Shown here one piece after another: positions 18,767 through 28,479 of a stretch of DNA of 64,000 nt (position 1 is its first letter; each line of letters opens with the position of its first letter). This DNA is from an uncultured Trueperaceae bacterium. GTDB lineage: Bacteria; Deinococcota; Deinococci; Deinococcales; Trueperaceae. Under the pieces are notes generated by a model. That model had not been told where the DNA came from, searched no databases, and was given only the letters and a program-made list of their open reading frames with translations. The stretch covers positions 1-64,000 of the forward strand of contig CAJXWR010000003.1 of assembly GCA_913062675.1 (NCBI GenBank), read 5' to 3'. Both the position numbers and the translations under genes were made by a program.

Positions 18767-19918
18767 ATGAGCCACGCAGCAACCGACCCCGCAACCACCG
18801 CGCCGTCGACCAGCCACGACGATCGCGGAAACCAGGTGTACGTCGCACCCGGATGGAAACTCACGTGGCTACGTTTCAAGAAGCACCGCCTCGCATTGGT
18901 CTTCCTCTGGCTCATCGGCCTCATCACCATCGTGGCCACCATCCCCGCCTTCTTCGCCACCATGGACCCCGATGACTCGCGGGCTGCGCGGGCATTCCGG
19001 CCACCACAAGTGATTCGCATCGTGCATGACGGCACGCTCACGCTTCCGTTCGTGTACGCCGCCGAGAGCGCACGCAATCCCCGCACCCTCAAACTCGAGT
19101 GGACGGTGGACCGCGAGACGAGACTCCCCGTGCGCATGTTCGTCAAAGGCTTCGAGTACGAGCTCTTTGGATTCATTCCCGTCGATCGGCATTTCGTGGG
19201 CATCCCACCTGCGTACGAAGGAAGCACCGTGCACTTCCTGGGGACCGACCGCCTCGGCCGAGACCAGTGGTCACGCCTCATGTTCGGCACGCAAACGTCG
19301 CTCTCCATCGGCCTCGTAGCCGTCGCCATCAGCACGCTTCTCGGCATTCTGCTCGGTGGCATCTCGGGCTACTACGGTGGGCTCGTCGACAACGTCATTC
19401 AACGCATCATCGAAATCCTGCAATCCTTGCCGCCCATCCCTATATGGCTGGCGCTGTCCGCCGCACTGCCGCGGACGTGGTCCGTCACCACCGTCTACTT
19501 CGCCATCACCGTCATCCTTGCGCTCCTCGGCTGGACCCGCCTGGCGCGTGAGGTGCGAGGACGATTCCTGTCCCTCCGCGAAGAGGACTTCGTATCCGCC
19601 GCCCGGCTCGTCGGCGCCAGCAAGATGCGCATCATCTTCTCGCACATGGTCCCCTCCTTCATGAGTCACATCATCGCCGCCGTCACCCTTGCGATTCCGC
19701 TCATGATCCTCAACGAAACGTTCCTCAGCTTCCTCGGCCTCGGGATGCGGCCACCCGCCATCAGTTGGGGCGTGATGCTGCAAGAGGCCCAAAACCTGCA
19801 ATCGGTCGTGAACGCCCCGTGGCTGATGATTCCAGGCCTATTCGTCATCCTCACGGTCCTCGCCCTCAACATCATTGGAGATGGATTGCGCGATGCAGCC
19901 GACCCCTACGCAAACTAA
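18767..19918 (+). CDS. ABC transporter permease, DppC type
   Basis: FLGTDRLGRDQWSRLMFGTQTSLSIGLVAVAIS, EEDFVSAARLVGASKMRIIFSHMVPSFMSHII. Confidence 0.93.
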   Translation: MSHAATDPATTAPSTSHDDRGNQVYVAPGWKLTWLRFKKHRLALVFLWLIGLITIVATIPAFFATMDPDDSRAARAFRPPQVIRIVHDGTLTLPFVYAAESARNPRTLKLEWTVDRETRLPVRMFVKGFEYELFGFIPVDRHFVGIPPAYEGSTVHFLGTDRLGRDQWSRLMFGTQTSLSIGLVAVAISTLLGILLGGISGYYGGLVDNVIQRIIEILQSLPPIPIWLALSAALPRTWSVTTVYFAITVILALLGWTRLAREVRGRFLSLREEDFVSAARLVGASKMRIIFSHMVPSFMSHIIAAVTLAIPLMILNETFLSFLGLGMRPPAISWGVMLQEAQNLQSVVNAPWLMIPGLFVILTVLALNIIGDGLRDAADPYAN

Positions 19919-20969
19919 CGACGCAACACCGATGAACGAAGACCGAGGCGACGTCGTCCTGTCGGTACGCAACCTCAAGACGCACTTCCCCACCGACGAC
20001 GGTGTCGTGAAGGCCGTAGACGGTGTCACGTTCGACTTGCATCAGGGCGAAGTCCTAGGCGTCGTGGGGGAGAGTGGATGCGGCAAGAGCATCACCATGA
20101 AATCGGTGATGCAACTCGTCGGCAAACCCGGCCGCATCGTCGACGGCCAAATCCTCTTCAAGCGCAATCGTGACGGCACGAACACCGAAGAAGTCGACAT
20201 CGCCAAACTGCGAACCAACGGAAAGAAGATCCGCGAGATCCGCGGTGGCGACATTGCCCTCATCCCGCAAGAACCCATGGCGTCGTTCAGCCCGCTGCAC
20301 TCCATCGGCTCACAAATCGTCGAGGCCGTCATGCTGCATCAAGACGTCAGCAAGCAGGAGGCGAAACGCATCGCCATCGAAAAACTGAACGAAGTTGGCA
20401 TGCCCAGCGCCGAGCAGCGCTTCGACGCGTACTCGTGGCAATTGTCGGGCGGCCTCCGGCAGCGCGCCATCATCGCCCTGGCGCTTGCGTGCAACCCCTC
20501 GATTCTCATCGCCGACGAACCGACCACTGCGATCGACGTCACCACGCAAGCGCAAATCCTCGAGCTTCTCAAGCGCCTGCAACGCGAGCACGGTTCCTCC
20601 ATCCTGTTCATCACGCACGATCTCGGCGTCATTGCCCAACTCGCGGACCACGTCGTCGTGATGTACCTCGGCCGGGTCATGGAGCAAGGCGCCGTGTCGG
20701 ACGTCTTCACGCATCCACGCCACCCGTACACGCGCGCGTTGCTCGCCAGCATTCCAAGCTTGCACTCCGAACCACGCATCGAACTCCCCACCGTCGCCGG
20801 AGGCATTCCACACCCGCTCCAACGCCCCAACGGATGCCCCTTCCATCCACGCTGCCCCGACGCCATTCCCGGTACGTGCGACGTAGCGATGCCCAAGCTG
20901 CTCGACGTCGAACAGTCCAAGGTCGCGTGCTTCTTACACCATGACGAAGCGGAGGAAGCGGATGCCTGA
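19893..20969 (+). CDS. ABC transporter ATP-binding protein, OppD type
   Basis: [20 protein letters not shown] Walker [17 protein letters not shown]-terminal [11 protein letters not shown]. Confidence 0.93.
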   Translation: MQPTPTQTNDATPMNEDRGDVVLSVRNLKTHFPTDDGVVKAVDGVTFDLHQGEVLGVVGESGCGKSITMKSVMQLVGKPGRIVDGQILFKRNRDGTNTEEVDIAKLRTNGKKIREIRGGDIALIPQEPMASFSPLHSIGSQIVEAVMLHQDVSKQEAKRIAIEKLNEVGMPSAEQRFDAYSWQLSGGLRQRAIIALALACNPSILIADEPTTAIDVTTQAQILELLKRLQREHGSSILFITHDLGVIAQLADHVVVMYLGRVMEQGAVSDVFTHPRHPYTRALLASIPSLHSEPRIELPTVAGGIPHPLQRPNGCPFHPRCPDAIPGTCDVAMPKLLDVEQSKVACFLHHDEAEEADA

Positions 20970-22056
20970 GGAAGTACTCGGACCCAACATTCTCGAAGTC
21001 GAGAACCTCAAGAAATACTTCCCCATCAAAGGTGGGTTCTTCGGCTCGACGGTAGGCGAAGTCCGCGCAGTCGACGACGTCAGCCTGTACGTTCGCGAAG
21101 GCGAGATTCTCAGCCTCGTTGGGGAAAGCGGTTGCGGCAAGACCACGACCGCTCGCTGCATCCTTCGCGCCGTCGATCCCACGAGTGGCAGCACGCGCTT
21201 CCGCATGAAAGACGGCACGATGGTCGACATCGCCAAACTGAAGGAAACCGAACTCAAGCCCGTATGGCGCGAGGTTCAAATGATTTTCCAGGACCCCTTC
21301 GGCTCCTTGAACCCGCGCAAGAACCTGCTCGAAATCATCGGCGAACCCCTCTACGTCAACGGCATTCGCGACCGCCAAACGCGCATGAACCGCGTCGCCG
21401 AACTCCTCGAGCTGGTGGGATTGCGGCCCGAATACATGCACCGCTACCCCCACGCGTTCAGCGGTGGGCAACGCCAACGCGTCGTCATCGCCCGCGCCCT
21501 CGCCCTCGAACCGCGCCTCATCATCGCGGACGAAGCCGTCTCCGCGCTTGACGTGTCGGTGCAAGCACAAGTCCTCAACCTGCTCTTGTCGCTGCAGCGA
21601 CGCTTGAACCTCTCGTTCCTCTTCGTCGCACACGACCTCAGCATCGTCAAACACATCAGCCACCGGGTCGCCGTGATGTACGTCGGCAAGATCGCGGAGA
21701 TGGCGCCCACCGAAGAGCTGTTCCGCCGCCCCAAACACCCCTACACGGCCGCATTGATGAAGGCCGTCCCAATTCCCGATCCCACGCTGCGCAACGAACT
21801 CAAAGGCCTACCAGGCGAAGTGGGCAACCCTGCCAACCCACCCAGCGGATGCTACTTCCACCCGCGGTGTGCGTACGCCACCGAAATCTGCAAGACGAAA
21901 ACCCCCGAACTCCGCACCGTGGGTCCCGACCACTCCGTCGCATGCCACCATGCTGAAGAATTGAACCTCGACGGAATCGGAGAACTCAAGTCGTCGCCCA
22001 TGACCGAAGCCTTGAGCCAACCGGACGCTTCGACAGGCAACGCGCCCCCCTCATGA
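20941..22056 (+). CDS. ABC transporter ATP-binding protein, OppF type
   Basis: [62 protein letters not shown]. Confidence 0.94.
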   Translation: MTKRRKRMPEEVLGPNILEVENLKKYFPIKGGFFGSTVGEVRAVDDVSLYVREGEILSLVGESGCGKTTTARCILRAVDPTSGSTRFRMKDGTMVDIAKLKETELKPVWREVQMIFQDPFGSLNPRKNLLEIIGEPLYVNGIRDRQTRMNRVAELLELVGLRPEYMHRYPHAFSGGQRQRVVIARALALEPRLIIADEAVSALDVSVQAQVLNLLLSLQRRLNLSFLFVAHDLSIVKHISHRVAVMYVGKIAEMAPTEELFRRPKHPYTAALMKAVPIPDPTLRNELKGLPGEVGNPANPPSGCYFHPRCAYATEICKTKTPELRTVGPDHSVACHHAEELNLDGIGELKSSPMTEALSQPDASTGNAPPS

Positions 22057-23255
22057 CCTCGGACGCTCCACGCTCCTACGTCCTTACGGGTGCGCCCGTC
22101 ATCCTGCCCCACGAAATCGTGCACGGCACCGAAGTTCTCGTGGAGGCGGACTCCATCCGCGCCGTCGGCGCCGGCATCGACATGCCCTCAGGTGTGCCGC
22201 GCATCCGTGCACCCGGCAGTTGGATCGCACCCGGCTTCGTGGACATTCACACGCACGGCGCACTCGGCGCATCCTTCCTCGAAGCCACCGATGATGCCTT
22301 CGAGGTCATCCTGCGCGAACAAGCTCGACACGGCGTCACGACCCTTCTCCCCACCACCTCCACCGCACCGTTCGATGCCATCCTCGACACACTGCGCACC
22401 ACCCAGCGGTGGATGCAACACGATCATGCGCTACCCGAGATTCCCGGAGCCCACGTCGAAGGCCCCTACTTCGCCTCCACGCAGGTTGGGGCGCAAGACC
22501 CTTCGAACCTCCGCACGCCTGACGACGGAAGCGTCGAGCGCCTCATGGAGCATGCCAACGCCATTCGCATCGTCAGCTACGCACCCGAACTTCCCGGCTC
22601 TATCGAACTGACGAAAACGCTGGTGCAGCAAGGCATCGTGGCCGCCGCAGGGCACTCCGAAGCACGCGACCGGGACCTCCAAGCCTGCACCACCTGGGGA
22701 CTCAGCCACGCCATTCACCTCTGGAGCGCCCAGTCGACCACGTGGCGCGAAGGACCCCACCGCCAGCCAGGGTTGCTCGAAGCATCCCTCGCCTCACCGC
22801 ACCTCACCGGCGAAGTCATCGGAGATGGAAAGCACCTCCCCCCCACCCTGCTCCGACTCGCTCACGCCGCCCTCGGACCCGACCGGCTTTGCGTCGTTTC
22901 CGACGCCACGAGTGGCGCCGGCCTGAACGAGGGCGACACCTTCACCATGGGAGAAATGTCGTACGTCGTCTCCGAAGGGGTCGGCATGATGCTCGACCGC
23001 TCCTCCTTTGCCGGCAGCACCACGCTGCTCGGCGGCATGATCGCCATCCTCGCCTCGACCGGCATCCCCCTCGTCGACGTCGTGCGAATGGCCAGCACCA
23101 CGCCAGCGCGCGTCATTGGACTCGACCGCTCCCTCGGCAGCATTCGACCTGGCCTGCAAGCTGACTTCGCCATCCTCGACGACCACCTTCGGCCCGTCCA
23201 AACCATCAAGCGTGGCGTACCCATTTGGACCCACGGAAAGGAATCCTCCTCATGA
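22053..23255 (+). CDS. nagA: N-acetylglucosamine-6-phosphate deacetylase-like amidohydrolase
   Basis: [90 protein letters not shown]. Confidence 0.82.
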   Translation: MTSDAPRSYVLTGAPVILPHEIVHGTEVLVEADSIRAVGAGIDMPSGVPRIRAPGSWIAPGFVDIHTHGALGASFLEATDDAFEVILREQARHGVTTLLPTTSTAPFDAILDTLRTTQRWMQHDHALPEIPGAHVEGPYFASTQVGAQDPSNLRTPDDGSVERLMEHANAIRIVSYAPELPGSIELTKTLVQQGIVAAAGHSEARDRDLQACTTWGLSHAIHLWSAQSTTWREGPHRQPGLLEASLASPHLTGEVIGDGKHLPPTLLRLAHAALGPDRLCVVSDATSGAGLNEGDTFTMGEMSYVVSEGVGMMLDRSSFAGSTTLLGGMIAILASTGIPLVDVVRMASTTPARVIGLDRSLGSIRPGLQADFAILDDHLRPVQTIKRGVPIWTHGKESSS

Positions 23256-24025
23256 CCACCACCCCTCAACGCGAAGACCGCATCGACCACCTGCCCCTTC
23301 GCGTCTACCAAGACGAAGCTTCGATGGGGGCCGCAGCTGCCGACGACATGGCCGCCATCTTGAAGAACGCCATCGAAACGCGTGGCCAAGCCAACGTGAT
23401 CCTCGCCACCGGCAACTCTCAACTCGCCTTCCTGCGGGCACTTCGCGCACGCACGGACGTCGACTGGTCGAAGGTGCACATCTTCCACATGGACGAGTAC
23501 GTCGGCATCGACCCCAACCATGATGCAAGCTTCCCGAAGTTCCTCCGAACGCACTTCCTTGACCACGTCGACGGCGCGACGTTCCACCCTATGAGCGGTG
23601 ATCCCGACCGCGTCAGCGCCATTTGTGCGGAATACGAAGCAGATCTACGCGCCCACCCGGCCGACGCCGTCGCACTCGGCTTCGGAGAGAACGGTCACCT
23701 CGCCTTCAACGATCCACCCTACGCGGAGTTCGACGACCCCGTTTGGGCCAAGGCCGTGAAGCTCGACGACGTCAGCCGCCGGCAACAGGTAGGCGAAGGA
23801 CACTTCGCGAGCCTCGACGAGGTACCCACCCACGCCATCACGCTCACCGTGCCTGCGCTGCTCGCAGCAAAGCACGTGCTCTGCATCGTTCCGGAAGCCC
23901 GCAAGGCCAACGCGGTCAAGGAGTGCCTCACGCTTCCCGTGTCCGAAGAGCGACCCGGGTCCCGCCTCCGCGAAATCGAGCACGCCATCCTGTACCTCGA
24001 ACCCGCCTCGGCCGCGTTGCTCTAA
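23252..24025 (+). CDS. nagB: Glucosamine-6-phosphate deaminase-like protein
   Basis: VHIFHMDEYVGIDPNHDASFPKFLRTHF, ALGFGENGHLAFNDPP, HAITLTVPALLAAKHVLCIVPEARKANAVK. Confidence 0.88.
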   Translation: MTTTPQREDRIDHLPLRVYQDEASMGAAAADDMAAILKNAIETRGQANVILATGNSQLAFLRALRARTDVDWSKVHIFHMDEYVGIDPNHDASFPKFLRTHFLDHVDGATFHPMSGDPDRVSAICAEYEADLRAHPADAVALGFGENGHLAFNDPPYAEFDDPVWAKAVKLDDVSRRQQVGEGHFASLDEVPTHAITLTVPALLAAKHVLCIVPEARKANAVKECLTLPVSEERPGSRLREIEHAILYLEPASAALL

Positions 24026-24037
24026 CCCACGCATCCC

Positions 24038-25540
24038 ATGCCTGACGTCCCGCCCAACGTGCTCGTCATCATGGCCGACCAGATGCGGGCGACTACGAGC
24101 CACGTCTACGGGAATCCCTACTGCACGACACCTGGGTTGGCACGCCTGGTGCGCGAGGGGGTGCAATTCGACACCGCAATCACACCGCACCCTCTCTGCG
24201 TGCCCGCCCGCACGTCCTTTTGGACGTCACGATGGTCGCACGCACATGGCGTGCGCCTAAACCAAGACTTCATGCCCTTAGACGCCCACCACGCCTTTCA
24301 GACGTGGCACGAAGCCGGCTTCCAAACCGCGTTGATTGGCAAGGACCACTGCTTCGAACGACCCGAACACCGCACCCACTTCGACGTACGTTGCACGATT
24401 GGGCACGAAGGCCGCATCGAAAACGATCCACCCACCGGATTCTCATGGAGCCAACCCAACGAAGCGATCGACGCCGCCCACCATCGGCGACGCGCCATGC
24501 CGCAGCAGGCAGCCGCCGTGTCATACGCGATTAGCGGCGTCGACCCAGCAGCTACGTCCACCGGCCTCGTCACCGACACGACCCTCGAATGGCTCGAGAA
24601 CGGCATCGACCACGAGCGGCCGTTCGCCGCCTGGATTTCCTACCCAGACCCCCACACGCCCTACGAAGTCCCACGCGAATGGGCGGCTACCATCGATCCC
24701 ACCTCGATCGTCGTGCCGGAACCGCTGCACCACGACCTTCCTGGCCTACCTGAACGCACCGGAATTCTCATCGACCTCCTCGGGACGAGCGACGCCTCAC
24801 ACGAGGACGTGCTCGGCCTCATCGCCACCTACCACGCCATGGTGAAATTCCTCGACCACGGGTTGGAACGAATCCTCGCCACGCTGGATCGCCTGAACCT
24901 CCGTGAACGAACGATCGTCGTGTTCTGTTCCGACCATGGTGACTTCACCGGCGAGCTTGGTTTGACGCGCAAAGGCGGTGCCTTTTACGACGCGATGGTG
25001 CGCGTACCCCTCATCGTGTCCTGGCCAGGACACGTTCCCCAAGGTGCACGCGACGCCTCCCCCGTCAACCTCATCGACGTGGTTCCCACCCTCCTTCACC
25101 TGCAAGGGATCGACGCGCCAAGCAGCATGCAAGGCCGCCTCCTGCCAACCATCACCCCCGCCACCCCCGCACCGCACACCTTCAGTGAGTACGGCGCGGG
25201 CCTTCCCCTCATGACGCGCACGGACCTGGGCGACCTCACCGGCCTCCGTGGAGCGAAAGCCAGCCTCGCGTGGCGGGAGGCCGAAGGACGGAGGCGCATG
25301 GTCCGCACCGTCGACCACAAGTACGTGACAGACCCCATGGGCGATCTCGACGAACTGTACGACCTGCGCAGCGACCCGCACGAACGCATCAACCTCGCTT
25401 ATGACCCGGCCTACGCCACCCTCACGCAATCCCTACGTCGCGCCCTCGATGACTGGAGGGTTGACGCCGTCGAGCGTCAGCCCACGCACCTTCCCGAAGC
25501 CACCCTCCACACTCCTCCCCCGAAAGGACATACGACATGA
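24038..25540 (+). CDS. Sulfatase family protein with CVPAR active-site motif; no evident signal peptide
   Basis: NVLVIMADQMRATTSHVYGNPYCTTPGLARLVREGVQFDTAITPHPLCVPARTSFWTSRW; VVFCSDHGDFTGELGL. Confidence 0.93.
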   Translation: MPDVPPNVLVIMADQMRATTSHVYGNPYCTTPGLARLVREGVQFDTAITPHPLCVPARTSFWTSRWSHAHGVRLNQDFMPLDAHHAFQTWHEAGFQTALIGKDHCFERPEHRTHFDVRCTIGHEGRIENDPPTGFSWSQPNEAIDAAHHRRRAMPQQAAAVSYAISGVDPAATSTGLVTDTTLEWLENGIDHERPFAAWISYPDPHTPYEVPREWAATIDPTSIVVPEPLHHDLPGLPERTGILIDLLGTSDASHEDVLGLIATYHAMVKFLDHGLERILATLDRLNLRERTIVVFCSDHGDFTGELGLTRKGGAFYDAMVRVPLIVSWPGHVPQGARDASPVNLIDVVPTLLHLQGIDAPSSMQGRLLPTITPATPAPHTFSEYGAGLPLMTRTDLGDLTGLRGAKASLAWREAEGRRRMVRTVDHKYVTDPMGDLDELYDLRSDPHERINLAYDPAYATLTQSLRRALDDWRVDAVERQPTHLPEATLHTPPPKGHTT

Positions 25541-25968
25541 ACAGGTACGTCTTCTCCACCACCAAAACCACGACCTACCGCTTCCCGACGCACACGAACC
25601 TTCTGGTCATGGACCGTGCGGAAGCCACCACGAGCGAATCGTTCATCACGGTCATGGAACCCGGCGAGTCCCCACCCCTGCACAAGCACGACGATACGGA
25701 ACAGGTGTTCTACGTCCTGTCCGGTCAAGGGCGCCTCGAAATTGGCGAGGACGCGCACGACGAAGGCCTGCTGAACCCCGGCGACCTCGTTCGCATTCCA
25801 CCCGGCACGCTCCACCGCGTCCCCTGTGTCGGCAACGCGCCCCTGCGCTACCTCGTCATCGATTGCTTCCCCGGGGGCCGACCCACCCACGAACCAACGT
25901 GGGACGACCATGTGGCCGTCATCTGCCATGAAAACGGCTGGGACGTCGACACCGTCAAGAAAAACTGA
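25537..25968 (+). CDS. Single-domain cupin, KdgF-like candidate
   Basis: PPLHKHDDTEQVFYVLSGQGRLEIGEDAHDEGLLNPGDLVRIPPGTLHR contains both cupin motifs. Confidence 0.8.
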   Translation: MNRYVFSTTKTTTYRFPTHTNLLVMDRAEATTSESFITVMEPGESPPLHKHDDTEQVFYVLSGQGRLEIGEDAHDEGLLNPGDLVRIPPGTLHRVPCVGNAPLRYLVIDCFPGGRPTHEPTWDDHVAVICHENGWDVDTVKKN

Positions 25969-25990
25969 CGAAAGGACCTCTCCCGACATC

Positions 25991-27124
25991 ATGCACATCA
26001 CCCGTATCGAAACGTTCGTCCTTCACGTGCCCGTCAGTGGCGGCGGCATCGAAGACGGCATGCACACCGTCGCGCATTGGGGCGCACCTTTCGTCCGCAT
26101 CCACACCGACGTCGGACTCATCGGTACGGGCTACACCGGCACCCACGCGCACCTTGGAACCGACCGCGCAATCCTCACGGTCATCGACGAAGCCTACGGC
26201 CCCATGCTCATCGGCAAGGACCCACGCGAAGTTCTCGCGTTGTGGGACGAGCTGCAACATGCAGGCCCCCTGCAATGGGTGGGCCGCAGCGGCATCACGC
26301 ACCTCGCCCATTCCGCCGTGGACGTCGCCCTTTGGGACCTCAAGGCAAAGGCGGCGAACGAGCCGCTGTGGCGTCTCCTCGGTGGGTCTGCCCAAACGCG
26401 CTTGGAGGCGTACGACACGGACGGCGGTTGGCTTGACCGAAGCGACGAAGACCTGGTGCGCGAAACCCACATGCGAATGGACGAAGGCTACAAGGCCGTC
26501 AAGATCAAGGTGGGAAGCCCCGACATGATGCGCGACGTCGGCAGGATTCGGCAGGTGCGTGCAGCCCTTCCCGACGACGCCCGCCTCATGGTCGACGCGA
26601 ACGGCGCATGGACCGTCGATCAAGCCCTCGCCATCAGTCCCTACCTCGCTGAACAGAACGTCACGTGGCTCGAGGAGCCCATCTGGTACGACGATCTCCC
26701 AGGCCACGTGACGCTCGCTCAGAAGATGCACACCCCCATCGCGCTCGGCGAGCAACTCTATACGCTCGATGCCTTTCGCGATTTTCTCGCCGTCGGCGCC
26801 GTGCACTTCGTTCAGGCAGACGCGGTGCGACTCGCAGGCATCAGCGAATGGTGGCAAGTCGCGGACCTGGCCCACGCCTACCGCAAGCCCGTCGTGCCAC
26901 ACATCGGCGACATGATGCAAATCCATCTCCACCTCGCCATCGCCCACCCCGCCTGCAGCCTGCTCGAACGAATCCCCTGGATGCAAACGTGCTTCGTCGA
27001 ACCCGCCGCCGTCAAGGACGGGCACTTCGTCGTACCGCAACATCCGGGGGCGGGCACCACGCTACGGGACGACGCCATCGAGCGATTCGCGGTGAGGAAC
27101 GTGGGAAGCTTCGGCAGATCGTGA
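25991..27124 (+). CDS. Mandelate racemase/muconate lactonizing enzyme family protein (enolase superfamily, sugar-acid dehydratase-like)
   Basis: YKAVKIKVGSPDMMRDVGRIRQVRAALPDDARLMVDANGAW, WLEEPIWYDDLPGH, IALGEQLYTLDAFRDFL, VVPHIGDMMQIH. Confidence 0.9.
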   Translation: MHITRIETFVLHVPVSGGGIEDGMHTVAHWGAPFVRIHTDVGLIGTGYTGTHAHLGTDRAILTVIDEAYGPMLIGKDPREVLALWDELQHAGPLQWVGRSGITHLAHSAVDVALWDLKAKAANEPLWRLLGGSAQTRLEAYDTDGGWLDRSDEDLVRETHMRMDEGYKAVKIKVGSPDMMRDVGRIRQVRAALPDDARLMVDANGAWTVDQALAISPYLAEQNVTWLEEPIWYDDLPGHVTLAQKMHTPIALGEQLYTLDAFRDFLAVGAVHFVQADAVRLAGISEWWQVADLAHAYRKPVVPHIGDMMQIHLHLAIAHPACSLLERIPWMQTCFVEPAAVKDGHFVVPQHPGAGTTLRDDAIERFAVRNVGSFGRS

Positions 27125-28479
27125 CGGATCAGGGGACCGCGTCCATCCCACCACCCGCCATCACGCAAGCGGACGTCTTTCGGCGCTGGTGGCCCCTCGG
27201 CCTGAGCTGGTTGATCATGACGCTCGAGTTGGTCGTGATCACCGCCTTCGTCGCACGGACCGCGGCACCCGAAATCCAGTTGGCCGCCTGGGGCGTCGCC
27301 TTCGCGATCTCGACGCTCATTCAAGCACCCGCCACGGCCCTGCTTCCAGCGAGTACCGCGCTCTCGACCAACGTCGCAAGTTTCGTCAGGTTGCGCGGCT
27401 ACGCCGGTTGGATGCTCGGGGGCCTCACGGCCGTGCACCTCGTGATTGCGGCCACCCCCATGTTTTCGGTAGTGACCGACGGACTCATGGGGGTCCCACG
27501 AGACGTCATGGAGGCTACGCAGCCTGCGCTCCTCTTCATGACGCCATGGGCGATCGGCACGGGATACCGGCGGTTCCTCCAAGGTGCCCTCATCCGTTTC
27601 GGGGAAGTTCGCATCGTGATTGCCGGCTCGCTTCTGCGACTCGTCATCGGCACGATCATCCTCGCCATCGGCATCTCCACCGCCGTTCTTCCCGGAGCGC
27701 AACTGGCGGCCATCGCCATCATCGTCGGCGTCCTCACCGAGTTGCAGTACACACGCATGCGCTTCGCACGCGCGCTCGTGTCGCACGGATTGATGCCCGA
27801 CGAAGCCAAGGACCGCCTCACGTTCGCTCGGTTCGTCCACTTCATGTACCCGCTCGTCGTCATGACGGTACTCACGATGGTGGTCCAATCCCTCGTGACG
27901 ATCGTGCTGGGCCGCATGCCAGAGCCCCTGATCGCGCTTGCCATCTGGCCCGTCCTCTTTGGGTTGCTTGCTTTCCTCCAAAGTGCCGGGCTCTCCTACA
28001 CGGAGGTGGTGATCAGCATGATCGGGCAGCCCGACGGCGCTCTCGTTCTACAGCGGTTCACGTGGACGCTCACGGCCGTCGTCACGGCCGTCATCGTGAT
28101 GATGACCATCACACCGCTTGCCGACCTTTGGTTCACGACCGTCGCGGGGCTGTCCGATCCGCTCGCCCGAACCGCGAGCGTGGCCCTGCTCGCCGCCGCC
28201 GCCGTGCCGGGATTACGCGTCCTGCAAGGTTGGTACCAAGGTGTCATCATGCACCGCGAGAACAATCGAGGGATCCTGGAATCCGTCCTCGTCTTTCTCG
28301 CCGTCGCGAGCATCGTCTTCATCGCCGGAATCGTTACGAAACTGGCACCTGGTCTCTACGTCGGCGTGTTCGGTCTGACCCTCGGCATGCTCGCGCAGGC
28401 GGCGTGGCTGCGGCACCACGCGATGCCGATCTTGCGCGACGCTCGCCCGCCCCACACTCTGGAAGGGATGGCACGATGA
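27121..28479 (+). CDS. Multi-pass membrane protein of MATE/ANKH-like (MOP superfamily) appearance (GTG start)
   Basis: About 452 aa, about 12 hydrophobic segments; GTGA overlap with the upstream stop. Family assignment tentative. Confidence 0.6.
   Translation: MTDQGTASIPPPAITQADVFRRWWPLGLSWLIMTLELVVITAFVARTAAPEIQLAAWGVAFAISTLIQAPATALLPASTALSTNVASFVRLRGYAGWMLGGLTAVHLVIAATPMFSVVTDGLMGVPRDVMEATQPALLFMTPWAIGTGYRRFLQGALIRFGEVRIVIAGSLLRLVIGTIILAIGISTAVLPGAQLAAIAIIVGVLTELQYTRMRFARALVSHGLMPDEAKDRLTFARFVHFMYPLVVMTVLTMVVQSLVTIVLGRMPEPLIALAIWPVLFGLLAFLQSAGLSYTEVVISMIGQPDGALVLQRFTWTLTAVVTAVIVMMTITPLADLWFTTVAGLSDPLARTASVALLAAAAVPGLRVLQGWYQGVIMHRENNRGILESVLVFLAVASIVFIAGIVTKLAPGLYVGVFGLTLGMLAQAAWLRHHAMPILRDARPPHTLEGMAR

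Noticed and set aside
26665-27120. N-terminal extension of the 604-aa ORF upstream of the MATE-like protein
   Set aside because: Arg-rich and overlaps the enolase-superfamily gene in another frame; GTG at 27121 with GTGA overlap is the likely true start.
27189-28475. N-terminal extension of the 911-aa ORF upstream of the second sulfatase
   Set aside because: Overlaps the MATE-like gene out of frame; sulfatase homology begins at MNPDAQRPNLLFIMTDQ (28476).
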